DNA of 64,000 bases, taken from contig JAFDXN010000033.1 of assembly GCA_018267915.1 (NCBI GenBank), forward strand, positions 248,001 through 312,000, given 5' to 3'. Below the pieces are notes generated by a model. That model was not told the DNA's origin, made no database searches, and saw nothing but the letters and a program-made list of their open reading frames with translations. Position 1 is the stretch's first letter, and the number at the start of each line of letters is the position of its first letter. The translations under genes were made by a program, and so were the position numbers. This document shows positions 9,372 through 17,700 of this stretch, piece by piece. Origin of the DNA: Bacteroidota bacterium. Lineage in GTDB: Bacteria; Bacteroidota; Bacteroidia; Chitinophagales; Chitinophagaceae.

Positions 9372-9512
9372 GGAATTATTCTTTTTTACGAATATACGGA
9401 TTTAGGAATCGTACCAACTCAGTCGCAGGCAATATTCAAAAATGTGGATATCTGCCATCGCTGAACACCCTCCCGATAAGATAAACAGCATATCTTGGCA
9501 CAAAATCCAGCC

Positions 9513-10583
9513 ATGCGATATTTTTTATTAGGGCTATTATTCTGCGCCATCACCGGTACAGCGCAGATAGTTACAATGAATGAGATACCACCGCCGGCCA
9601 GTGAAAGAAAGCCGTACGACCCATCAGGAAACATATTTAATATCTCAGTGAACGCCGACCTTGGGGCGTTAACTGGTAAGGAACTCTATTTTTCGCAAAT
9701 GAGCCCAGGTAACCAACCCGACGACAGGTATCTTTTCTTCGACGAAAAAGTGATCACCGCCGGCCATGATGCACCAAACTGGTATCGCAAGAGCCTGCCA
9801 TTTTCTTTGGTGCAAGACAAAACCTATAAGATCGTGCAGGTGGAAGATATGTACACCGGCTCCAACCATTTATTTTGTTTCACCCTTACAGGCCCCGACG
9901 GAAAAAGCTACTACTGGTACGTGCATGATTTCGACGTTGCCCCGTATAATGTTAGCGCCACCAGCGTAGCAAGCGCTGTATATTTTGTTGACAATTTAGA
10001 CTACATCAGGCACAAGTACCTTAACAATGATGTTTATTTGTCGCACGATGCGCGCGGCTATACTCCAGGTAGGAACAAAATAGGTCCGGTCTTCGATGAG
10101 GCATGGCATTGTAGCGATGTCTTATTTTCCTTTTACAGTTCCGATCGTTTTGCCTCGCCGCACCTCCGGCTCGTCAATGATAAAAACGATTCACTGCTCG
10201 TACCCGTTGGCCCGTATACCATGCACGGAGCCGACCTCTACATGCGTTACTTCTGGTCGAAGGAGCAGCAAATGGCTTACAATAGTCGTTTGGTTGAAGC
10301 AGCAGCAAAAAAGGCGGCCGATTCTGTAGCCTACGCTAAAGAACTGGCCATAAGACGTGCGGCACTGGTAAAAAGATACGGCAAAGTCAACGGTACGCTC
10401 ATTTCAGAGAATAAGGTTGTGGAAGGCATGACAAAGAAAATGTGCGAAGAATCCTGGGGCGAACCCGATTCAAAGACCGTATCTACAAACCCAAAGCTCA
10501 AAGTAGAGCTGTGGAGCTATCCCACATATAATGCAATGCTCACCTTTAGTAACAATATTTTGAAAAGTATCATCAGGTATTAG
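9513..10583 (+). CDS. Hypothetical secreted protein with BamE/SmpA-like tail
   Basis: 356 residues from the ATG at 9513; the longer frame to 9495 would use TTG. A signal peptide (MRYFLLGLLFCAITGTAQ) leads to a largely unrecognised body. An alanine-rich, probably helical segment follows near residues 255-290. The last ~50 residues read EGMTKKMCEESWGEPDS, then ELWSYPTYNAMLTFSNNIL, resembling the SmpA/BamE-type fold in which GM.....WG.P precedes a strand pair ending in F.N..L. That similarity is by eye only. Confidence 0.7.
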   Translation: MRYFLLGLLFCAITGTAQIVTMNEIPPPASERKPYDPSGNIFNISVNADLGALTGKELYFSQMSPGNQPDDRYLFFDEKVITAGHDAPNWYRKSLPFSLVQDKTYKIVQVEDMYTGSNHLFCFTLTGPDGKSYYWYVHDFDVAPYNVSATSVASAVYFVDNLDYIRHKYLNNDVYLSHDARGYTPGRNKIGPVFDEAWHCSDVLFSFYSSDRFASPHLRLVNDKNDSLLVPVGPYTMHGADLYMRYFWSKEQQMAYNSRLVEAAAKKAADSVAYAKELAIRRAALVKRYGKVNGTLISENKVVEGMTKKMCEESWGEPDSKTVSTNPKLKVELWSYPTYNAMLTFSNNILKSIIRY

Positions 10584-10677
10584 CCTTGCCGAAGAGCCAT
10601 AACTCCTGCTTTCTTGATCATACTATGTTCTCCTTCGGGCTCAGGTACATGCTTACAACACGGGTAGTGATGGTGGG

Positions 10678-11264
10678 CTACAAACTTTGCGGCTTATCTC
10701 TAATATCCTCATAGAATTTTGCCATCGTGACATTCGCATGAGGGATCAGCCAGAGAAAACCGATACCAAGCGTGAGTATGCAAAGCAGCGATAGCAGAAG
10801 GAACAATATGCACATACCGAAGAGCTTCGATTTGTAACCATACATCATTTTTTTGCTGCGCTCCAGCACGTCCCTCGGCAGCAGCGAGGGGTCATCGGCC
10901 GGATATAAAAACTCATGGAATAAGACAGCGCTGCAATGATGCCGGGAATAATAAGCAGCAACGACCAGAGTAGGATATAAAGCAGCATCAGCAGGTAAGT
11001 GACCAGCGATTTGCTGAAGAGCCTGAAACCGTCGAATAGCTGCTCCAGCTTCGCCTCCCTGCCGCGCGACAGGTTGAGGGAAAACATCGCAGCGCCCAGC
11101 GCCAGCGGGCCGGCTATCAGCAAGCCTATCACGCCCGCCTGCCGCATGGCGCCGAATGAAGAAGTGATCAACGTATAAACCAGGAAGGTGCCGATGGCGA
11201 GTGGCCATTTACCCATTAAGGATGCTCTTGCCATCCTCATCAGTTCAGTATTTTGTGTTGGCAT
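10678..11264 (-). pseudogene. DUF975 membrane protein with a one-base frameshift
   Basis: The 5' part, from the ATG at 11264, encodes the DUF975 N-terminal membrane half, up to LIIPGIIAALSYSMSFYI. The frame then diverges. The 3' part in another frame continues the family sequence: ADDPSLLPRDVLERSKKMM, then the membrane segment LLCILTLGIGFLWLIP and the typical FYED end. Adding one base near 10900-10901 (ATCCGGCC read as ATCCTGGCC) would join them as FYILADDP. So a single-base loss best explains the break. A sequencing error is possible and should be excluded first. Confidence 0.8.
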
Positions 11265-11360
11265 AGTGCGCTTTTTCACAAAACACGCCATTACCGGGGC
11301 GCAACGCTATGACGACGCTCATTAAACAATATGATATGTATCAAGGTGCTATCCTGGTAT

Positions 11361-11430
11361 CCACTGGTCAAAGCGTCCCGCTTAGACTCAAAATAACCCA
11401 GGCGTCACGCTTGCGGTGCAATCTAAATTT
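11361..11430 (+). repeat. Intergenic repeat, module 1 (copy A)
   Basis: About 70 bp, roughly 80% identical by eye to 12507-12575. Shared blocks include CCACTGGTC, CGCTTAGAC, CAAAATAA and GTCACGCTTGC. The central hairpin (GTCaAAGCG, TCC, CGCTTAGAC) is slightly imperfect here. Confidence 0.7.
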
Positions 11431-11466
11431 CGAAACCCTATCGGAAAACTTTAACGAGTTAGGGGA

Positions 11467-11631
11467 AAGACCACAAAAAAGCCGGAACGGCCACGCTCCA
11501 TATTCATACGCCTATTTCGACGCTTGTCCGGAGAGGATGATCTCCGCACACGGCCTCCCACTAAATACTACAGCATCGATCGCCTATCGCCGCGCTATCG
11601 CGATAATACTTCTTGCAATCTTATGACCTAA
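11467..11631 (+). pseudogene. 3' fragment of a paralogue of the 8709 gene
   Basis: In the frame starting at 11467 the sequence reads KTTKKPERPRSIFIRLFRRL, against KTTKKPERHRSILVRMFRSL at the end of the 8709 gene; the DNA matches about 35 of 40 bases over the first part. Homology starts abruptly at 11467, with no upstream coding counterpart, and the frame then drifts to a stop at 11629. This is a remnant, not a working gene. It sits directly after repeat copy A. Confidence 0.7.
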
Positions 11632-11683
11632 AAATCTTGTTACAGGAGCCTGCTCACAGTAACTTGCATGAAAACCTAAACCG

Positions 11684-12472
11684 ATGCGACACCTGCCAAC
11701 TATTATCACTGCAGCAGTTATTGTTTTAACCGCCTGCCACAAAAAGAGTATTACCCCCACGCCCGGCATTACGGGACTGGCATGCGACGTATATCATGCG
11801 CGTCCGTCTGCGATTGGCTACATCAGCGGTGCTGATACTACCTGGACCAGCTATACCTACGATGGCGATGGCCGGATGAAAATGGAGGGCTTCATACAGT
11901 ACATTTACGATCACGACACACTTTGGTATGACTTTACTGACGAAAACTATGCAGCCCGGGCATACCGGTATTATAGGCCCAACGGTATAGTGGACCGGGT
12001 GCGCACCTTCTCCGTTACCCGCACAGCGCCATACGATACTGTTAAGATATTCGACTACTCTTACACATACGACAACCTCAACGAAATGACAGCAGTTGTA
12101 ATACATCGCGTTGAAGATGGAATACCCGGCGTCGTGACCACCGACTCAACCGTGTACACCTGGCAAGACGGCAATATGGTGCACTCTGTTAACTACGCGG
12201 ACAAGACCGTTACTGATTTTGAATACATACCCAATACCAATGGCCACACTTTGAAGGGCGAACCTTATAGGCAGGCCAACTGGATATACAACGGCAACCC
12301 GGTACTTAGTAAAAACCTTGTAAGTCGCAGGATACTGAATGGAACAGATACCATATTTTATGAGCCGCACATGAACACTTACGGTACGGTAAACTACATC
12401 AACTTAACCTACCACAACGCGGGTGGCAGCCTCAATTACGGCACAATGATCTTCAAATACGAGTGCTATTGA
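11684..12472 (+). CDS. Hypothetical lipoprotein
   Basis: 262 residues. The signal peptide ends in a lipobox (VLTAC, cysteine near residue 18). The body is rich in Tyr, Thr and Asp and contains repeated YTYD/YTYDN elements. This resembles secreted Bacteroidota proteins made of YD/RHS-like or DUF4595-like strands, but I cannot assign a named domain. It is probably anchored to the outer membrane. It sits between repeat copies A and B. Confidence 0.7.
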   Translation: MRHLPTIITAAVIVLTACHKKSITPTPGITGLACDVYHARPSAIGYISGADTTWTSYTYDGDGRMKMEGFIQYIYDHDTLWYDFTDENYAARAYRYYRPNGIVDRVRTFSVTRTAPYDTVKIFDYSYTYDNLNEMTAVVIHRVEDGIPGVVTTDSTVYTWQDGNMVHSVNYADKTVTDFEYIPNTNGHTLKGEPYRQANWIYNGNPVLSKNLVSRRILNGTDTIFYEPHMNTYGTVNYINLTYHNAGGSLNYGTMIFKYECY

Positions 12473-12506
12473 TTTGGTTTTTGGACGGCGTTAACCTTAC
12501 ATCACC

Positions 12507-12635
12507 CCACTGGTCTAAGCGTCTCGCTTAGACCCAAAATAATGGAAGGGTCACGCTTGCAATGCAACTAAAATTCACTCCCCCGCTCTGCGTAGTCTCC
12601 ACGTCGCCATGTTAGCCAATCTCCGGATTGGCGAC
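12507..12635 (+). repeat. Intergenic hairpin repeat, modules 1 and 2 (copy B)
   Basis: Module 1 (12507-12575) holds a perfect 10-bp hairpin, GGTCTAAGCG, TCT, CGCTTAGACC (12512-12534). Module 2 (about 12579-12635) carries CGTAGTC, ACGTCGCC and the hairpin GCCAATC, TCCG, GATTGGC (12615-12632), and matches 14355-14413. No protein is encoded. The rest of this 284-bp interval shows nothing I can name. Confidence 0.7.
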
Positions 12636-12756
12636 CGGCTGTCTGCCAAACACCTCCATAATCCGCCTCGTCCGGTGTATTTCCTCCTCCATCCGCGCTG
12701 TGCAATATATCACCGGTAGCTAAGTTATTATTGACATACACCGCAAATAACAGACA

Positions 12757-13164
12757 ATGGAAAGAAGAAACTTCCTTCGGGCCGCATGCACCGTATGCGC
12801 CATCGCACCACTGGCAAGTATAGTGGAAAGCTGCAAAAAACAAACAGCTACCGGGCCGGGTGCCAATTTCACCATCGACCTCAGCGACCCCGGCTATGCC
12901 GCACTAAAAACCACTGGTGGCTCGGTAGTAAAAAGTGGCGTCATTGTGGTATGTACAGGCACTAATACCTACGCTGCCCTGTCCGACTCCTGCACACACC
13001 AGGGCTGCCAGCTCAACTACGATAAACCCACGAACGAACTGGTATGCCCCTGCCACGGCGGCACTTACGATCTCAATGGCAAAGTGCTGGGCGGCCCGCC
13101 TCCATCCAATCTAAAGACCTACACCGTTAGTGTGAGCGGTACGGTACTTACGGTTAATGGTTAA
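12757..13164 (+). CDS. Exported Rieske [2Fe-2S] protein
   Basis: 135 residues. The N-terminus has a Tat-like twin arginine (ERRNFLRAA), a hydrophobic stretch and a cysteine in VESC that could be lipidated. The Rieske fold carries both cluster motifs: CTHQGC (Cys79, His81) and CPCHG (Cys97, His100). A disulphide pair, Cys84 and Cys99, is also present, as in respiratory-type Rieske proteins. It is a stand-alone electron-transfer protein with no oxygenase or cytochrome gene nearby, so the partner is unknown. Similar short Tat-exported Rieske proteins occur in other Bacteroidota. Confidence 0.88.
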   Translation: MERRNFLRAACTVCAIAPLASIVESCKKQTATGPGANFTIDLSDPGYAALKTTGGSVVKSGVIVVCTGTNTYAALSDSCTHQGCQLNYDKPTNELVCPCHGGTYDLNGKVLGGPPPSNLKTYTVSVSGTVLTVNG

Positions 13165-13179
13165 GATCATTTACTCTTA

Positions 13180-13214
13180 CTTGTTTAAGTCGTCCGAAGG
13201 ACGACTTAAACAAG
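13180..13214. repeat. Perfect 16-bp inverted repeat after the Rieske gene
   Basis: Arms 13180-13195 and 13199-13214 are fully complementary around a GAA loop (core CGTCC, GAA, GGACG). It could end the Rieske transcript, but no T-run follows on the plus strand. The three-base loop resembles the hairpins in the nearby intergenic repeat. Confidence 0.6.
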
Positions 13215-13299
13215 TTGGGGTGTGGGAGAAAAATCTATGCTCTTAACAATTGTTATAAAACAAATGCGTAACTTAGAATAGACAAAATACCCATTTGAC

Positions 13300-13902
13300 A
13301 TGTATAACGATTACGCACCTTTTTATATTGGTATCAAGACCTCGGTTTTTGACAATATTTACGCCCAACAGGCCGACTCCATGTTGTGCTGGGCTGCCTG
13401 TCTTGAAATGGTAACACGCCACTACGGAATGCCTGTGTCACAAATTGACTTTGCTAAAAATTCTTGTGGCACCAATCGTTATGGTATACCTTACAATTGT
13501 CCTGCAAGCTTTGAAATAATAACGAACAGTCTCAATTTTTCAGGGAGGGATGGTTTTGCTGAATACACCTTCAAAGCACCATTAATATATGGTGCACCCA
13601 GTCTATCGCATTTGTATAATGAGCTGCTTAACCACAATCCTATTATTATTGCGCATCAAAATCAGAACTCAAAAATTGGCCATGCTGTTTTGCTTACCGG
13701 GATGGCTGGTTACTACTTGAATGGTATTGGGTATGTGACATCACTTGTAATACGTGATCCATGGCCAAGTTTTGAACACAGTTTTACGCTAGGTCGTAAC
13801 GTGATAACCAATATAGTCAGTTTTATGAATAATATTTCGGCATACTGGATTCCTTCTCTTACAATGAAACCAATTGAGGAACCCATTTGGCTTGATATGT
13901 AG
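13300..13902 (+). CDS. Papain-like cysteine protease (AvrRpt2/C70-like)
   Basis: 200 residues with a papain-like triad visible by eye. Gln23/Gln24 precedes Cys30 in QADSMLCWAACLEM, His128 lies in IGHAVLLTG, and Asp153 lies in IRDPWPS. This pattern fits the papain-like cysteine protease family that includes AvrRpt2 (C70) and related C39-like proteins. There is no signal peptide, propeptide or transporter partner. The gene is clearly richer in A and T than its neighbours and lies among degenerate genes, which suggests transfer. It might be an effector-like or self-acting protease; the target is unknown. Confidence 0.7.
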   Translation: MYNDYAPFYIGIKTSVFDNIYAQQADSMLCWAACLEMVTRHYGMPVSQIDFAKNSCGTNRYGIPYNCPASFEIITNSLNFSGRDGFAEYTFKAPLIYGAPSLSHLYNELLNHNPIIIAHQNQNSKIGHAVLLTGMAGYYLNGIGYVTSLVIRDPWPSFEHSFTLGRNVITNIVSFMNNISAYWIPSLTMKPIEEPIWLDM

Positions 13903-13986
13903 AGTTGTCTTCTCCAACTTTTGTAAGTAACTCTACTAAGAAGCTGGGATATTATATTTGTTACTGTTTATTGTTAAAACAACAAT

Positions 13987-14354
13987 CTACTTTTTTTTAG
14001 GAGTACCAGTCTTCGAAGGATTGGCATAGCGGACCTTTGAATTCTTTTTGGTCTTTTTTACCAAAGGCGATATTGGGGGATGATTTCTGATGTGGATTTT
14101 GTCATGATAATCGTCAAAGCTTGTAAAAATCGAATCTACCAGACGACTACAACTAGAAGTTGCCCGGGCAAGTGCCTTGATTTGTTCTCTGCAAGGCAAG
14201 CTTTCCGTCTTATGTGGGTAATTTATTGAATGATCAACTTCTCCCCACACTTCTTCCATTAATGTCCTTACTTGAATTTCACAGGTTATGTTGGGGCTTG
14301 GCTTGACGACGTAGTGAACACTCGTGTACATGTTTGGATTTGATTTCGTTTCAA
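13987..14354 (-). pseudogene. RelA/SpoT-type (p)ppGpp synthetase, N-terminally truncated
   Basis: The remaining ~120 residues match the C-terminal half of a RelA/SpoT nucleotidyltransferase domain: NMYTSVHYVV, CEIQVRTLMEEVWGEVDHSI and a following helix pair with CREQIKALARATSSCSRLVD. The ATP-binding half and the catalytic aspartate region are absent. Upstream, the open frame runs through FETKSNPN and then enters the hairpin repeat near 14355, where a stop occurs. The break and the repeat therefore coincide. The product is unlikely to make (p)ppGpp. The C-terminus is lysine-rich. Confidence 0.75.
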
Positions 14355-14413
14355 ACCCCCAGCTCGGCGTAGTCTTCGACTACGTCGCCCCGGTAGCCAA
14401 TCTCCAGATTGGC
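14355..14413 (+). repeat. Intergenic hairpin repeat, module 2 (copy C)
   Basis: It matches module 2 of 12579-12635. It contains hairpin CGTAGTC, TTC, GACTACG (14368-14384) and a second perfect hairpin, GCCAATCT, CC, AGATTGGC (14396-14413). It abuts the truncated RelA/SpoT gene. Confidence 0.7.
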
Positions 14414-14768
14414 AATACAAATATAAATTTGGAAACCCCTCCTCCCATTTCGTATCTTTACGGGAATACTAATACCTTAAACTATGTTATACTATGAAGT
14501 CTTTTTACGATCCGGGTGCTGTGATAAAACTGTGAGGTTTTGGGGAGATTTTTTCAGCACAATACATTGGTTATCAATCCAAATGTGTGAGATTATTTTT
14601 TTCAGCACAAAATCAGGGAATTCATCACAACCGGGCTATCCGTTAATCCGTGAAATACTGCTTGCCCGACTGAATAGGCGGGGTTCAGACTAACAACATG
14701 TGGATAACTCCAACCCATCACCCCCTCTAAATTTAGTTATTTTGTAAGACGCGAAAGGCACAGTGCGC
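14414..14768. other. Non-coding interval before dnaE
   Basis: No convincing gene. A 69-codon plus-strand frame at 14484 looks like chance. The word TTTTTTCAGCACAA occurs twice, at about 14549 and 14597, 48 bp apart, inside two loosely similar stretches. Immediately before dnaE, TTATTTTG (near 14738) is a one-mismatch version of the -7 consensus. Confidence 0.4.
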
Positions 14769-17700
14769 ATGAAATTTTCACACCTCCATAATCATACCCA
14801 GTTCTCCCTGCTCGACGGGGCATCCAACATTGGCCGCCTCTTCGACAAGGCTAAGGCCGACGGCATGCCCGCCATGGCTATTACCGATCATGGTAACATG
14901 TTCGGCGTCTTCGAGTTCGTGGCCCAGGCATGGAAGAAGACCAAAGTCGTGGGCCAGACGCCCGAGGGTAAGGACATCGTGGAGCCGGAGGTGAAGCCCA
15001 TCATAGGCTGCGAGTTCTACCTTGTGGAGAACAGGCACAAGCGCCAGTTCAGCAAAGATGATAAGGACGTGCGCTGCCACCAGCTATTGCTGGCCAAAGA
15101 CGAGGTGGGCTATAAGAACCTGGTGAAGCTGTGCTCGCTGGGTTACATAGAGGGCTTGTATGGCAAGTACCCGCGTATAGATAAGGAGCTGATATTGCAG
15201 TATCACGAGGGGTTGATAGCTACTACCTGCTGCCTGGCTGCCGAGGTGCCCCGCACCATACTGCGCAAGGGCGAGGAGGAGGCCGAAAAGGTCTTCAAAT
15301 GGTGGCTCGACCTCTTTGGCGACGACTACTATGTGGAGATGCAGCGCCACGAGATACCCGAACAGATACAGGTGAACGAGGTGCTGCTGAAGTTTGCCCG
15401 CAAGTACAATGTGCCCATCATAGCCAGCAACGATAGCCACTATGTCGACCAGGAAGACTATAATGCGCACGACATCCTGCTCTGCATCAATACCGGTGAG
15501 AAGCAAAGCACGCCGAGCATGAAGGAGTTCAGCGACGACGATGTGAGCATGAAGGACCGCCGCTTTGCCTTCTACAACGACCAGTTCTTTTTCAAGAAGA
15601 CGGAGGAGATGCACAGCATCTTCAGCGATATACCCGAGAGCCTGGATAATACCCAGATGATCGTGGACAAGATAAAGCCCATGAAGCTGGAGCGCGAGAT
15701 ATTGCTGCCCCACTTCAAAGTGCCACCCGAGTTCAACGACAACCAGGATGCCTATCTCGAAGACATCACCTGGAAGGGCGCGCATGAGCGATACAAAGAT
15801 GGGCTGAATGCCGAGATAGAGGAGCGCATCCGTTTCGAGCTCTTTACCATCAAAACGATGGGCTTTGCGGGCTACTTCCTCATCGTGAGCGACTTCATCA
15901 AGGCCGGTCGCGACCTGGGGGTGTTCATAGGCCCCGGCCGTGGTTCGGCTGCAGGCTCGGTAGTGGCCTATTGCATCGGCATCACCAATATCGATCCCAT
16001 CAAGTACAAGCTCCTGTTCGAGAGGTTCCTCAACCCCGACCGTAAGAGCATGCCCGATATCGATACCGACTTCGACGACGTGGGCCGCCAGAAGGTGATC
16101 GACTACGTGGTGGAAAAGTATGGTAAGAACCAGGTAGCCCACATCGTTACCTATGGCACCATGGCCGCCAAGATGAGTATAAAAGACGTGGCACGCGTGC
16201 TCGATCTGCCATTGCCCGATGCCAACGGCCTGGCCAAGCTGGTGCCGGAGCGTCCCGGTATTTCACTCAAGCGCTTGCTGCACGCACCGCTTAAAGGCGA
16301 CGATGGGCTGGATACCAAAGAAGGCCTGGGCGCAGAAGAGCTGGAGAACGTAGGCAAGATGCGCGAGATATACGATGGCCCCACCATGCACGGCACCGTG
16401 CTGCACGAGGCCGAGAAGCTCGAGGGCTCTGTCCGCAATACGGGCATACACGCCGCAGGCATCATCATAGCGCCTAAGGACCTTACGGAGCTGATACCCG
16501 TATGCGCCAATAAGGATGTGAACCTCTTGATCACACAGTTTGAAGGTAACATCATCGAGAACGCCGGTGTAATCAAGATGGACTTTTTGGGACTCAAAAC
16601 CCTTACCATCATTAAGGATGCGCTGGCGCTCATCAAAAGAAATTACGACATAGATATCGACATCGATGCCATTCCGCTCGATGACGAGAAGACATACCAG
16701 CTCTACCAGCACGGCGATACCAACGGTACTTTCCAGTTCGAAAGTCCGGGTATGCAGAAATACCTGCGCGAGCTGAAGCCCGATAAGCTCGACGATCTTA
16801 TCGCGATGAACGCCCTCTACCGTCCCGGTCCGCTGGCCTACATACCTAACTTCGTGAAGCGTAAGCATGGCGAAGAGCCAATAGTGTACGATCTGCCTGA
16901 GATGGAGGAATACCTGGGCGAAACCTATGGTATCACGGTGTACCAGGAACAGGTGATGCTGCTCTCGCAAAAGATAGGCGGCTTCAGCAAGGGCGATGCC
17001 GACGTGCTGCGCAAGGCCATGGGTAAGAAGCAGAAGGCTGTCCTCGATAAGATGAAGGGGCAGTTCATAAAGGGCGCAACTGAAAAAGGCCACCCTGCCG
17101 ACAAGCTGGAGAAGATCTGGACCGACTGGGAAGCATTCGCACAATACGCCTTCAACAAGTCGCACTCCACCTGCTATGCATTCGTAGCTTACCAGACGGC
17201 CTTCCTTAAGGCACACTATCCGGCAGAGTATATGGCCGCGGTGCTCAACAACCAGGGCAATATCGATAAGATAAAGTTCTACATGGAGGAGTGCCAGCGC
17301 ATGGGCCTGCAGGTGTTGGGGCCCGATGTGAACGAGAGCTTGAAAGGCTTTTCGGTAAATAAAGAGAGTGTAGTCCGTTTCGGTATGAATGCCATTAAAG
17401 GTGTAGGTGAGGCAGCTGTTGAGGACATCATATCCGAGCGCGAAGCCCATGGCCCATACCTGAGCGTATTCGATTTCATACAGCGCGTCAATCAACGCAC
17501 GGTAAATAAGAAGTCGCTGGAAAGTTTAGTATTGGCGGGTGCGCTCGATAGTTTTAAAGAGATGCACAGGGCGCAGTATTTCTACGCCCCGCCCACCGAT
17601 CCGGTGAGTGGTTTGGAAAGGCTCATACGCTTCGGCAACCAATACCAGGCTACAACATCTATGGCCAGCAACAGCCTCTTCGGTGCCAGCACCATGCCCG

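Noticed and set aside
9495..9512. TTG start proposed for the 9513 gene
   Set aside because: The signal peptide begins cleanly at the ATG at 9513. The same reasoning moved the starts of 14769, 19336, 46427 and 51372.
14484..14693. 69-codon plus-strand frame before dnaE
   Set aside because: No signal, motif or conserved pattern; the composition looks intergenic and overlaps the direct repeats.
16263..17495. 410-codon open frame on the minus strand inside dnaE
   Set aside because: It is antisense to a complete, highly conserved dnaE. Its composition (Leu/His/Val-rich without motifs) is what the codon bias of dnaE produces on the other strand. The same holds for 15084-16142.
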